A stretch of 64,000 nucleotides of DNA from Azospirillum agricola (GCF_017876095.1 NZ_JAGINM010000005.1:310001-374000), one strand, 5' to 3'; shown: positions 28,601 to 38,400, counted from the first letter of the stretch. Notes: generated by a model not told the origin, from the sequence alone. Made by a program: numbers and translations.

Positions 28601-28935
28601 TGACCGCACGCTTTTCCATTCCGGCCGCCGCCGCCGCTGCCCTGGCCGCCCTGGCCGCCCTGTGCGCGGCCTCCACGGCCCAGGCCCACTACCCGATCTG
28701 CGAATGCAGGATGGCGGACGGCCGGACGGTGGTCTGCACCGGCGGCTTCTCCGACGGGTCGAAGGCGCCGGGCGTGGTGCTCGACGTCATCGCCTACGAC
28801 GAGCAGGTGCTGGTGAAGGGCAAGCTGGGCGAGGATTCCACCCTGTCCTTCGCGCGCCCGGCCCAGGACTTCTACGTCCTGTTCGACGCCGGCCCCGGCC
28901 ACACGGTCGAGATCGAGCACACCGCCATCAAGTAG
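28597..28935 (+). CDS. Small periplasmic protein with a His/Cys mature N-terminus, 112 aa
   Basis: A long alanine-rich signal peptide ends in AQA, so the mature protein would start HYPICECRMADGRTVVCTGG, with a free N-terminal histidine followed by a CxC pair. A terminal His amine plus cysteines is a plausible metal site, but I do not recognise the family. The remaining 60 residues look like a small beta domain. Two adjacent ATG codons (28597 and 28600) follow GGGAGG; the first overlaps the stop of the preceding gene. Confidence 0.7.
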   Translation: MMTARFSIPAAAAAALAALAALCAASTAQAHYPICECRMADGRTVVCTGGFSDGSKAPGVVLDVIAYDEQVLVKGKLGEDSTLSFARPAQDFYVLFDAGPGHTVEIEHTAIK

Positions 28936-28948
28936 GGTCCTCCACCCC

Positions 28949-29500
28949 ATGCATCAGCAGATCGTCCGCCGCGCGGGGGCCGAGCGCGAGACCCTGTGGG
29001 TCCTGCTCGCCGCCGGCCTGATCCTCGCCACCGCCGGCACGGCGGTCGGGCTGCGCCCGGCGCCGGAGACCGACGCGCCGCTCGCCCTCCACCAGATCGA
29101 CTCCCGCACCGGCCTGACCGCCGCCGAACAGGGGCTGCACGCCGACCTCAAGGTGGCGGCCGACGAGATCGCCGCCCTGCGCAAGGCCGACGGCCGGGCG
29201 CCGGCCCCGGCCGATCTGGCCGCCCAGGCCCTGCCGCCCTTCGCCGCCGACGCCAGCGCCACGGCGCGCGGCGGCCATGCCTGGACCCTGACGGAAAGCG
29301 GGGGAAGCCTCGCCTACGCCGGCCTGTCCGCCGCGCCCGAGACGGCCGGCTCGCTGGTCCTGCTGCTGGACGGGCATGGACCCGGGATCTGGCTGAAGCG
29401 CGCCGCCGAGGCGCCGCCCGCCCGCCTCGACGAGGCGTCGCTGGCCGCCGCCGGCTGGAAGCGGATCACCTCCACCTTCACCGCCGGTGTGACCCGATGA
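28949..29500 (+). CDS. DUF6162-like single-pass membrane protein
   Basis: The 183-residue protein has one membrane helix near the N-terminus (ETLWVLLAAGLILATAGTAV) and a periplasmic domain. I associate this layout, directly before a metal-binding lipoprotein or ABC receptor, with the DUF6162 family of metal ABC operons; function is unknown. The domain ends GWKRITSTFTAGVTR and its stop overlaps the start of the binding-protein gene (ATGA). Start MHQQIVRRAG is 13 bases after the previous stop, with AGGGTCC as a weak ribosome site. Confidence 0.65.
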   Translation: MHQQIVRRAGAERETLWVLLAAGLILATAGTAVGLRPAPETDAPLALHQIDSRTGLTAAEQGLHADLKVAADEIAALRKADGRAPAPADLAAQALPPFAADASATARGGHAWTLTESGGSLAYAGLSAAPETAGSLVLLLDGHGPGIWLKRAAEAPPARLDEASLAAAGWKRITSTFTAGVTR

Positions 29501-30435
29501 GCTTTTTCCTGAACCGCCGCCGGTTCCTCGCCGCCACCCTGGCGGCCGGCGTCCTGCCCGCGAGCGCCCGCGCCGCCGCCCCCACCGCCGCCCCCACCGC
29601 CGATCGCAAGCGTTTCGGCGTCACCCTGCACCCCTATTATTCCTACGTCGCCAACATCGCCGGCGACCGGGCCGAGGTGGTGCCGATCATCCCCGCCGGC
29701 TTCAACCCGCACGCCTACGAGCCGCGCCCGGAGGACATCCAGCGCATCGGCGGCCTCGACGCCATCGTGCTGAACGGAATCGGCCACGACGATTTCGCCG
29801 GGCGGATGATCGCCGCCTCGTCCAGGCCCACGCTGCCGGCGGTCGAGGCCAACGCCGACGTGCCGCTGCTGCCCGCCGCCGGGTCGGCGGCGCGGGCGTC
29901 GGGCAAGGTGGTCAACCCGCACAGCTTCCTGTCGATCACCGGCTCGGTCCTCCAGGTCGCCACCATCGCCCGCGAGCTGGGAAAGCTCGACCCGGCCAAC
30001 GCCGACGCCTACACCGCCAACGCGCGGGCCTACTCCCGCAGGCTGCGCCAGCTGCGCGCCGACGCGCTGGCCAGGCTGGCGAGCGCCGGCGACACCCGGC
30101 TGCGCGTCGCCACCATCCACGGCGCCTACGACTATCTGCTGCGCGAGTTCGGGCTGGAGGTCTCCGCCGTCGTCGAGCCGGCCCACGGCATCGAGCCGAG
30201 CCCGGCGCAGCTCGCCGAGACCATCGCGACGATGCGCAAGCTCGACGTCCAGGTGATCTTCTCGGAGCTGAACTTCCCCAGCGCCTATGTCGAGACGATC
30301 CGCCGCGAGACCGGCATCCGGCTTTACGCCTTCTCCCACATCTCGCACGGCGACTACGCCGCCGACCTGTTCGAGCGCGAGATGAGCCGCAACATGGACA
30401 CGCTGGTCCAGGCGATGCTGGAGGCCAGGCCGTGA
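29497..30435 (+). CDS. Metal ABC transporter substrate-binding protein (ZnuA/cluster A-I)
   Basis: The 312-residue periplasmic receptor is for Zn2+, Mn2+ or a similar divalent metal. A twin-arginine-like signal (NRRRFLAATLAAGVLPASAR) suggests Tat export of a folded protein. Expected ligand regions are present: GFNPHAYEPRPEDIQRI, NPHSFLSITG, and HGAYDYLLREFGLEV with EPAHGIEPSPAQL. The usual DPHxWL is NPHSFL here. The His-rich loop common in zinc-specific ZnuA is absent. It is coupled to the upstream gene by ATGA and to the ATPase by GTGA. The metal cannot be assigned from sequence. Confidence 0.9.
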   Translation: MSFFLNRRRFLAATLAAGVLPASARAAAPTAAPTADRKRFGVTLHPYYSYVANIAGDRAEVVPIIPAGFNPHAYEPRPEDIQRIGGLDAIVLNGIGHDDFAGRMIAASSRPTLPAVEANADVPLLPAAGSAARASGKVVNPHSFLSITGSVLQVATIARELGKLDPANADAYTANARAYSRRLRQLRADALARLASAGDTRLRVATIHGAYDYLLREFGLEVSAVVEPAHGIEPSPAQLAETIATMRKLDVQVIFSELNFPSAYVETIRRETGIRLYAFSHISHGDYAADLFEREMSRNMDTLVQAMLEARP

Positions 30436-31199
30436 GCGCCCGGAGTGGAAACGGCCCCGGCATCCTGTTCGACCGGGTGGATCTGACGCTCGGCCGCACC
30501 GCGATCCTGGAGCGGGTGTCGCTGTCGGTCGCGCCGGGCGCCGTGCACGCCGTGGTCGGCCCCAACGGCGGCGGCAAGTCGTCGCTGATCCGCGCCCTGC
30601 TGGGGCAGGCGCCGCACCGGGGCACCATCCGGCTCGACTGGCCGGGCGACGGCCCCGGCACCGTCGCCTATGTCCCGCAGGCGGTCGAGTTCGACCGCGG
30701 CCTGCCGCTGACGGTGGAGGATTTCCTGGCCGTGCTGTGCCAGCGCCGCCCCGCCTTCCTGGGCCCCGACCGGCGGCTGGGCTACGGCGAGGCGCTGGCC
30801 CGCGTCGGCATGGCCGGCAAGGGCCGCCGCCGCTTCGGCGCCCTGTCGGGCGGCGAGCGCCAGCGCGTGCTGCTCGCCCAGGCGCTGATCCCGGCGCCCG
30901 ACCTGATCATCCTCGACGAGCCGATGACCGCGCTCGACGAGGCCGGCGTCGCCATCTTCGAATCGCTGCTGGCCGGGCTGACCGCCGCCGGCACCACCAT
31001 CCTGTGGGTCGAGCACGACCTCGCCCAGGTGCGCCGCCTCGCCACGCGGGTGTCGGGGCTGAACCGGCGCGTGCTGTTCGACGGCCCGCCGGCGGACATG
31101 CTGTCGCCCGAACAGGTGCTCGACCTGTTCTCCGCCGTCCCCCGCCGCAAGGCGGAGGCGGAGGCAAGCCGGCCCGCCGCCCGGAGGATGGCGTCATGA
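30432..31199 (+). CDS. Metal ABC transporter ATP-binding protein (ZnuC-like)
   Basis: The 255-residue ATPase energises the metal importer. Walker A is GPNGGGKSS (about 44-52), the signature is LSGGERQRVLLAQAL and Walker B is LIILDEPMTALD. The glycine-rich Walker A with GGGKSS is common in metal-importer ATPases. It starts at a GTG that overlaps the receptor's stop (GTGA), which fixes the start. It is coupled to the permease by ATGA. Confidence 0.93.
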   Translation: MSARSGNGPGILFDRVDLTLGRTAILERVSLSVAPGAVHAVVGPNGGGKSSLIRALLGQAPHRGTIRLDWPGDGPGTVAYVPQAVEFDRGLPLTVEDFLAVLCQRRPAFLGPDRRLGYGEALARVGMAGKGRRRFGALSGGERQRVLLAQALIPAPDLIILDEPMTALDEAGVAIFESLLAGLTAAGTTILWVEHDLAQVRRLATRVSGLNRRVLFDGPPADMLSPEQVLDLFSAVPRRKAEAEASRPAARRMAS

Positions 31200-32086
31200 G
31201 CTTCGAAACCCTGCGCGCCCTGATCCAGGGCTGGGCCGGGGCCGGGCTGCTGCCCGCCGGGCTGACCCACGGCTTCCTGGTCAACGCGCTGCTGTCCGGT
31301 CTGGTCATCGGCCCGGTGCTGGGCGGGCTCGGCACGCTGGTGGTGACCAAGCGGCTGGCCTTCTTCTCGGAAGCGGTCGGCCACGCGGCGCTGACCGGGG
31401 TCGCCATCGGCATCCTGGTGGGGGAGCCCTACACCGGCCCCTACGCCAGCCTGTTCGGCTACTGCCTGCTGTTCGCGCTGCTGGTCAACTACACGCGCAA
31501 CCGCAGCAACCTGACCTCCGACACGCTGATCGGCGTCTTCCTGTCGGTGTCGCTGGCGCTCGGCGCCAGCCTGCTGCTGATCCTGGCGAGCCGGGTCAAC
31601 ATCCACATCCTGGAGAACGTGCTGTTCGGCTCGGTTCTGACGGTGGACGACCGCGACCTGACGGTGCTGCTGGTCGTCGCGCTGGGCGTCACCGCGCTGA
31701 TGCTGCCGCTGTTCAACCGGCTGCTGCTGGCCAGCTTCAACCCGGCGCTGGCGCGGGTGCGCGGCGTGCCGGTGAAGGGGCTCGACTATCTGTTCATCGT
31801 GCTGGTGACGGTCGTCACCGTCGCCTCGGTCAAGATCATCGGCGCCATCCTGGTCGGCGCCCTGCTGGTGATCCCGGCCGCCGCCGCCCGCGTCGTCGCG
31901 ACGTCGCTGCGCGGCTTCTTCCTGCTGTCGGTCGCCTTCGCCAGCGTCGCGGCGGTGGCCGGCATCCTGCTGCCGGTGCAGCTCGCCCTGCCGGTGCCGT
32001 CGGGGGGCGCCATCATCCTGGCGGCCGGGCTGCTGTTCCTGGGGGCGCTGCTGGCGCGTTTCGTGACGAGAGGGGAAGAGGGATGA
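31196..32086 (+). CDS. Metal ABC transporter permease (ZnuB-like)
   Basis: This 296-residue ABC-3 family permease has about eight or nine membrane helices. GLGTLVVTKRLAFFSEAVGHAALTG and the coupling region LARVRGVPVKGLDYLFIVLV are family hallmarks, and SVKIIGAILVGALLVIPAA is the conserved late helix. It forms the pore for the ATPase and receptor upstream. ATGA overlaps connect it to both neighbours. Confidence 0.94.
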   Translation: MSFETLRALIQGWAGAGLLPAGLTHGFLVNALLSGLVIGPVLGGLGTLVVTKRLAFFSEAVGHAALTGVAIGILVGEPYTGPYASLFGYCLLFALLVNYTRNRSNLTSDTLIGVFLSVSLALGASLLLILASRVNIHILENVLFGSVLTVDDRDLTVLLVVALGVTALMLPLFNRLLLASFNPALARVRGVPVKGLDYLFIVLVTVVTVASVKIIGAILVGALLVIPAAAARVVATSLRGFFLLSVAFASVAAVAGILLPVQLALPVPSGGAIILAAGLLFLGALLARFVTRGEEG

Positions 32087-32967
32087 GGCGTGTCACGCTC
32101 ACGGCACTTCTGTTGCTGGCAACGGCTCCGGCCGCTCTGCCGGCGGCACGGGGCGCCCTCGCCGAAACGGTGCTGGCCGGGCACCCCGTCACCGCCGGGC
32201 TGGCCCAGGCGCTGACCCAGGGCACCGGCGTCGCGGTCGAGGCGGTGGTGCCGCCCGCCATCCCGATGGGCCGCCAGCTCTCCTTCCTCGGCGGGCGCGG
32301 CGAGGCCAAATTCGCCGAGGCGGCGCGCAAGGCCGACGCGGTGCTGACGCTGCGCTCCGTCTGGACCGACGATCCGCTCTACCCGCTGGCGCGGCGCGCC
32401 AACATCCGGCTGGTCGAGATCGACGCCGCCCGGCCCGTGGACGGCGCCCTGCCCGGCATCGCGCTGCGCGAGGGCGCCGCCTTCCCCTGGCTCGGCGTCG
32501 CCAACGCCGGGCGGATGGCCGACATCCTGGCGGCCGACCTGCGGCGCCTCTACCCGGCCTCGGCCCCCGCCATCGACGCCAACCTCGCCACGGTCAAGCG
32601 CGGGCTGCTGGCGCTGTCCGCGCGGACGGCGCGGAGCTTCGCCACGCTGCCCGACCCGTCGGTGGCGGCGCTGTCCGACCGCTTCGCCATGCTCGCCGCC
32701 GATTTCGGGCTCGACCTGCGCCGGGTGTGGGCCCACGACGACCGCGACTGGACGCCGGAGCGCTTGGCCGGGCTGACCGCCTTCCTCAAGGCCGAGCGCA
32801 TCCCGGCGGTGCTGCACCACCGCCAGCCGGCGCCGGAGATCGCCAGGGCCGTCGCCGACGGCGGCGCCCGCCTGATCGTGCTGGACAGCCTGGAAAGCGG
32901 CCCGCCCGCCGCCATCGACGCCGCGCTGGCGCGGATCGCCGAACAGCTGGAAGCCGGCCTGCGCTGA
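32083..32967 (+). CDS. Second, divergent ABC-type metal-binding-protein homologue
   Basis: The 294-residue exported protein has a signal peptide ending near residue 27 and a cluster A-I-like fold. The cue is HPVTAGLAQALTQGTGVAVE at the start, the long backbone helix, and NAGRMADILAADLRRLYPA. Most canonical metal ligands of ZnuA are missing or moved; HDDRDWTPE and LHHRQPAPE supply other histidines. It may bind a metal complex, pass metal to the main receptor, or have another ligand. It is the last gene of the operon, coupled by ATGA to the permease. Confidence 0.75.
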   Translation: MRRVTLTALLLLATAPAALPAARGALAETVLAGHPVTAGLAQALTQGTGVAVEAVVPPAIPMGRQLSFLGGRGEAKFAEAARKADAVLTLRSVWTDDPLYPLARRANIRLVEIDAARPVDGALPGIALREGAAFPWLGVANAGRMADILAADLRRLYPASAPAIDANLATVKRGLLALSARTARSFATLPDPSVAALSDRFAMLAADFGLDLRRVWAHDDRDWTPERLAGLTAFLKAERIPAVLHHRQPAPEIARAVADGGARLIVLDSLESGPPAAIDAALARIAEQLEAGLR

Positions 32968-33017
32968 GCGGGCGCCCTCCCCGGACCGCTCAGCCCAGAT
33001 CCCTCAGCCCGGACCGC

Positions 33018-34031
33018 TCAGGCGGCGTCGGGCAGCGGGGCCGCCGGATCGACCAGACCGGCCGCGCGCAGCGCGCGCCAGAAATCGGCCGGGACCGTCT
33101 CCTCCAGGGCGGCGCGGTCCTCGGCGATGCGGTCCGGCCGGCTCGCGCCGGGGATCACCGCCGCGACGGCGGGGTTGGCCAGCGCGAATTGCAGGCCGGC
33201 CGCCTTCATGCCGACGCCGTGGCTGTCGGCGATTCCCTTGATCCGTGCCACCTTGTCCAGGATCGCAGGCGTGGCGGGCGCGTATTCGAAGTTCGGCCCG
33301 CCGACCAGCGCGCCCGAGCTGTAGGGACCGCCCACGACGATGCCCAGGCCGCGCTCCGCCACCATCGGCATCACGCGCTGCAAGGCGCGCCCATGGTCCA
33401 GCAGGGTGTAGCGGCCGGCCAGCAGGAAGCCGTCGGGCCGGTTGCCCTCCAGCCCGAGCAGCAGCTCGATCGGCTCCACCCGGTTGACGCCCAGGCCCCA
33501 GGCCTTGATCACGCCCTCGTCGCGCAGGCGGTCGAGCGTCTTGAAGGCGCCCTTGCGCGCGCTCTCGAACACGCCGAGCCAGTCGTCGCCGTAGAAATCC
33601 TGCGCGACGTCGTGCACCCAGACGATCTCGACATGGTCGGTCCTCAGCCGCTTCAGGCTGTCCTCGATCGAGCGCAGCGTCGCGTCCGCCGAATAGTCGT
33701 TCACGACCCGGTTGGGGCGGCCATGCTTGAAGACGTCGCCCTTCTCGCCCTGGTCGCGGGCGGCGACATCCTCGACCTCGTCGAGGATCACGCGGCCGAC
33801 CTTGGTGCTGACGACGTAATCGCCGCGCGGCCGCCCGGCCAGCGCCTCGCCCATGCGGATCTCCGCGAGGCCGGCGCCGTAGAAGGGCGCGTTGTCGAAG
33901 TACCGGATGCCGTCGTTCCAGGCGGCGTCCACGGTGGCCCGCGCCTCCTCCTCGGGGATCGCGCGGAACATGTTGCCGAGCGGCGCGGTGCCGAAGCCGA
34001 GGCGACCGGGCAGGATGTCCTTCAGTGCCAT
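33018..34031 (-). CDS. Aldo/keto reductase
   Basis: The 337-residue NAD(P)-dependent TIM-barrel oxidoreductase has catalytic Asp and Tyr in GIRYFDNAPFYGAGLAE, Lys in YVVSTKVGR and His in VEIVWVHDV. The overall shape resembles the D-threo-aldose 1-dehydrogenase/pyridoxal 4-dehydrogenase group (GFGTAPLGNMFR start, long segment between strands 2 and 3). The substrate is unknown. ATG at 34029-34031 is followed by a family-like start MALKDILPGRLGFGTA. A 40-base stretch of imperfect tandem units (32982-33021) touches its stop codon. Confidence 0.88.
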   Translation of the reverse strand: MALKDILPGRLGFGTAPLGNMFRAIPEEEARATVDAAWNDGIRYFDNAPFYGAGLAEIRMGEALAGRPRGDYVVSTKVGRVILDEVEDVAARDQGEKGDVFKHGRPNRVVNDYSADATLRSIEDSLKRLRTDHVEIVWVHDVAQDFYGDDWLGVFESARKGAFKTLDRLRDEGVIKAWGLGVNRVEPIELLLGLEGNRPDGFLLAGRYTLLDHGRALQRVMPMVAERGLGIVVGGPYSSGALVGGPNFEYAPATPAILDKVARIKGIADSHGVGMKAAGLQFALANPAVAAVIPGASRPDRIAEDRAALEETVPADFWRALRAAGLVDPAAPLPDAA

Positions 34032-34142
34032 TGCCTTGTCCTTTGCGGAAGGAGGGAACGCGGGATGGGAACGGACGGACGGCGGCAGCCCTGGCGGGAT
34101 CCGGCCCGGTCCGGTGAGGCTCCCGGCGGGCCGGGGCGACGC

Positions 34143-34568
34143 TCAGTTCGACGGCGTTGCCAATCCCAGCAGCATGGCGACCAGCCCGCTGTCGCTGATG
34201 GCCATGGCGGCCTGTCCGGGGCTCAGCCAGCGGCGGTCCCGCTCGTGCCGTTCGGGCCACTCGTCGAGCTCCTCGCGCACCTCCAGCAGAAAGACGGTGA
34301 CCTCGCATTCGACCGAGCGGCCGGCCGCCAGGCGTTTCTCGTAGCGGTAGGAGCCGTAGGGGCGCTTCCTGACCTTGCCCGTCACCCCGGCTTCCTCGAA
34401 AGCCTCGCGGGCCGCCATCGCGCGCGGCTTGATGCCCTTCTCCGCCCAGCCCTTCGGGATGATCCAGCGCCGCGTCTCGCGCGACGTGACGAGCAGCACC
34501 TGGGGAATCGTCCCGGAGAGCCGGTACGGCAAGGCGGCATACTGGGTGCGGGGGGACGAGGTTCTCAT
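34143..34568 (-). CDS. NUDIX hydrolase
   Basis: The 141-residue pyrophosphohydrolase has a complete Nudix box, G-x5-E-x7-REAFEEAG-V (from GIKPRAM to FEEAGV). The preceding RRWIIPKGWAEKG is the form seen in the DIPP-like or MutT/diadenosine-polyphosphate group of alphaproteobacteria. Substrate unknown. I chose MRTSSPRTQYAALPYR as the start; the longer open frame lacks a ribosome site and crosses the TetR promoter region. It lies beside the aldo/keto reductase gene, same strand, separated by 111 bases. Confidence 0.88.
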   Translation of the reverse strand: MRTSSPRTQYAALPYRLSGTIPQVLLVTSRETRRWIIPKGWAEKGIKPRAMAAREAFEEAGVTGKVRKRPYGSYRYEKRLAAGRSVECEVTVFLLEVREELDEWPERHERDRRWLSPGQAAMAISDSGLVAMLLGLATPSN

Positions 34569-34756
34569 GCACTGTATGTTCCCCGTTCGCCGCCCGATTT
34601 CAACCCGCCGCGCGTGGGCGGGCCGTTTTTCCCGGCCGCCTCCCCCCTGGCGCCTCCCCCCCTTGCTGCCCATTTGACGGCCGGGGCGTCCGCATCGTCC
34701 GGAAGAGGTAGGCCGGTAAATCCCGTTGCGCGTCGCGAATGGCTTCGCCACCATGC

Positions 34757-34772
34757 GAGTGAACATTCACTC
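34757..34772. promoter_or_regulatory. Palindromic operator just before the TetR gene
   Basis: GAGTGAA-CA-TTCACTC is a perfect 7+2+7 palindrome ending 15 bases before the GTG start of the TetR gene. Its position and shape fit autoregulation by that TetR protein and control of the whole lipid operon. Confidence 0.6.
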
Positions 34773-34787
34773 ACGAACAGGTGCGCC

Positions 34788-35402
34788 GTGTCCGCCGCCC
34801 GCTCCCCCGACAGCCGCCCGCCCGACAGCCGCCCCCCCGATGTCCGCCACAAGGTCGGCGACGCCGCCATCGCGCTGTTCGCCCAGAAGGGGGTGAGGGC
34901 GACGACGGTCAAGGACATCGCCCGCGCCGCCGGGGTGTCGGAGGGGGCGCTCTACCGCCACTGGCCGAGCAAGGAGGAGCTGGCGGCCGAGCTGTTCGCG
35001 ACGGAATACACGGCCATGTCGCGGACCCTGCGGGAGGCGGCCGGCGACGGCCCGGCGCCCGAGCGGCTGCGGCGGGTCATCCACCACGCCTTCGACCTCG
35101 CCGAGGCGGCCCCCGACCGCGCCCGCTTCCTGCTGCTGTCGCAGCACGATGCGCTGCCGCTGGTGCCGCGGGGCCAGGAAACGCCGGTGGACGTGATCTG
35201 CGGCATCGTCGCCGACGGCATCGCCGAGGGCAGCGTCGTCCGGGCCGACAAGGACGCGCTGGCCCACATCGTCATCGGCGCCATCGTCCTGAACGTGCAG
35301 TCGCACGTCTACGGCCGGCAGACCGCCGCGCTCTCCACGCTGGCCGGCACCATCGCCGACGCGATCCTCGATGGCATCGCCGTTTCCGGAGCCAGGCCAT
35401 GA
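34788..35402 (+). CDS. TetR-family regulator of the phospholipid operon
   Basis: The 204-residue regulator has the TetR DNA-binding helix-turn-helix at about 20-65 (AIALFAQKGVRATTVKDIAR, then AAGVSEGALYRHWPSKEEL) and a C-terminal ligand domain. A GTG start (VSAARSPDS) is inferred because no ATG is available between the operator and the HTH. The N-terminus consists of a 15-base unit repeated (34806-34850), encoding SPDSRPPDSRPPD. Its stop overlaps the start of the acyltransferase fusion (ATGA). A fatty acid or acyl-CoA ligand would fit the context; that is inference. Confidence 0.85.
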   Translation: MSAARSPDSRPPDSRPPDVRHKVGDAAIALFAQKGVRATTVKDIARAAGVSEGALYRHWPSKEELAAELFATEYTAMSRTLREAAGDGPAPERLRRVIHHAFDLAEAAPDRARFLLLSQHDALPLVPRGQETPVDVICGIVADGIAEGSVVRADKDALAHIVIGAIVLNVQSHVYGRQTAALSTLAGTIADAILDGIAVSGARP

Positions 35403-38400
35403 GCGCCCCCGCCCTGCTCGCCTCCCGCCGCTTCCTGCCGCTGTTCCTCACCCAGTTCCTCGGCGCCTTCGGCGACAACGTGCTGCGCGGCGCCATCGCG
35501 GTGATCGCGGTCTACGGCCTCGCCGCCGGCGGCTCCCCGGACGGAATGTCGAACGGCGCGATGATCTCGACGCTGGCGGCCGGCGCCTTCACCCTGCCCT
35601 TCCTGCTGCTCTCGGCCACCGCCGGGCAGCTCGCCGACCGCCACGACCGCACGCTGGTCGCCCGCGCCGTCAAGCTGGCGGAGATCGGGCTGATGGGCGT
35701 CGCCTCCTGGGGCATCGTCGCCGCCGACCTGCCCGTGCTCATCATCGCGCTGGTCGGCATGGGCGCGCATTCCACGATGTTCGGGCCGGTCAAGTACGGG
35801 CTGCTGCCCGACCTGCTGGCCCCGTCGGAGCTGACCGCCGCCAACGGGCTGGTGGAGGCCGGGACCTTCGTCGCCATCCTGCTCGGCACCATCGCCGGCG
35901 GCTCGCTGGCTCTGGTGCATCCCTGGGCGGTGCCGGGGCTGCTCGGCGCCTCGGCGGTGCTGGGGCTGGGCGCCTCGCTGTTCATCCCGCGCGCCGGCAA
36001 CGCCGACCCGGCGGTGCGCGTCGGGCTGAACCCGCTGTCGGTGACGGTCCGGGTGCTGCGCTCGGTCGCCGGGGACCGGGTGTCGATGCGGGCGATCCAC
36101 GGCATCTCGGTGTTCTGGGGAGTCGGCGCGGTGGTGATGGCGCAGTTCCCCTCCATCGCCCGCGAGACGCTGGGCGCGGACGCCAACGGCGCCACGCTGC
36201 TGCTCGCGGTCTTCGCCATCGGCGTCGCCGCCGGCTCGATCCTGGCGGGTCTGAGCCACCGCGCGCCGTCCACCGCCGACGCCGGCAAGGCGGCGCTGGC
36301 CGGGCTGGTCGCGGCGCTGGCCGGCGCGGCCCTGCCGCTGCTGACCCCGGCGGTTCCCCCGGCCGAGCCGCTGTCGCCGATGGCGCTGCTGGCCCAGCCC
36401 TGGGCGCTGCCGCTGCTGGCCGACCTGTTCGTCATCGCGGCGGCGGGCGGCGCCTTCGCCGTGCCGCTCTACGCGCTGATCCAGCACCGGGCCAAACCCT
36501 CGGTCCGCGCCCGCGTCATCGCCGCCGCCAACGTGGTCAACGCGCTCTACATGGTCGCCGGCTCGGCCGTCGCGGCGGGGATGCTGGCGCTCGGCCTGTC
36601 GCCGCTGGCCGTCGCCGCCTGGGGCGGGGCGAGCATGCTGGCCGCCGTCGTCATGGCGCTGGCCGTCGATGGGCGGGGGCTGCTGCGGGCCGTCTTCCGC
36701 GCCGTCTTCCGGCTGGCCTTCCGCGTCGAGGTGCGCGGGGCGGAGCATCTGACCACCCTCCAGGGCGCCGCCGTGGTGACGCCCAACCACCAGTCCTTCC
36801 TGGACGGCGCGCTGCTGGCCGCCTTCCTGCCGGGGATGCGCTTCGCGGTCGACACCCACATCGCCCGGCTGGCCCTGGTCAGGCCCTTCCTGGCGATGGC
36901 CGACCACGTCACCATCGACCCGACCAACCCGCTGGGCACCCGCGCGCTGGCCCGCGCGCTGGCCGACGGCGACAAGGTCTGCGTCTTCCCCGAGGGGCGG
37001 ATCACCGTCACCGGCTCGCTGATGAAGATCAACGGCGGCCCCGGCATGCTGGCCGACAAGGCGCGCTGCCCGGTGGTGCCGGTCTGCATCGAGGGGGCGC
37101 AGCGCTCGATCCTGTCGCGGATGCGGGGGCGGCTGCGGCTGGGCCTGTTCCCGCGCATCACCATCACCGTCATGCCGCCGGCCCCGACTCCGGACGTGAG
37201 CGGGCTGGTCGGCAAGACCCGCCGCGCCGCGCTGAAATCCTGGCTGTCGCGGCTGATGACGGAGACCGTCTGCGCCGCCCGCGCCCAGCCCGACACGCTG
37301 ATGCTGGCCCTGCTCGACGCCCGCCGCAAGACCGGCGCGCGGGAGGCGGCGGTGCAGGACGGCGACTTCACGACCGTGTCCTACCGGGCGCTGGCGGCGC
37401 GCGCCCTGGTGCTCGGCCGCATCCTGACGCGCGGCACCGAGCCCGGCGAGGCGGTCGGCGTGCTGCTGCCCACGGCGTCGCCGACGGCGGCGGTGTTCTT
37501 CGGCCTCGCCGCCCATGGCCGTCCGGCCGCCATGCTGAACTTCACCGCCGGGCCGGATTCGGTGAAGGCCGCCTGCCGCGCCGCCGGGGTGCGCCGCATC
37601 GTCACCTCGGCCCAGTTCGTCGAGAAGGCCCGGCTGGGCGCGCTGGTCGAGGCGCTCGCCGCCGACCACGCGATCATCCATCTGGAGGAGGTGAAGCGCG
37701 GCCTCACGCTCGGCGACACGCTGCGCGCCCTGGTCGCGCTGGTCATGCCCGACCGGCTGCTGCCGGAACAGGGAACGCCGGACGACGTGGCCGCCATCCT
37801 CTTCACCTCCGGGTCGGAGGGGCCGCCCAAGGGCGTGGCGCTCAGCCACGGCAACCTGCTCGCCAACCTGACGCAGGTGGCGTCGGTGGTCGACTTCACC
37901 CGGCGGGACGTGGTGTTCAACTGCCTGCCCGTCTTCCACTCCTTCGGGCTGACCGGGGGGATGCTGCTGCCGATCCTCAACGGCGTGAAGACGGTGCTCT
38001 ACCCCAACCCGCGCCATGTCCGGCTGATCCCGGAGCTGGTCTACCAGACCAACGCCACCGTGCTGTTCGGCACCGACTTCTTCCTGAGCGCCTGGGCGCG
38101 GACGGCCGACCCGTACGACTACCGCTCGCTGCGCCTGGTCTTCGCCGGGGCCGAGCGGCTCCAGGACGAGACGCGGCGCGTCTACACCGAACGCCTGCGC
38201 GTCCATCTGCTGGAGGGCTACGGCACCACCGAGACCGCCCCGGTGATCGCCGTCAACACGCCGGCCCGCTTCCGCCCCGGCAGCGTCGGGCAGGCCCTGC
38301 CCGGCATCGAGACCGAGCTGGTGCCGGTGCCGGGGGTGGAGACCGGCGGACGGCTGCGCGTGCGCGGGCCGAACGTGATGAAGGGCTACCTGCACGCCGA

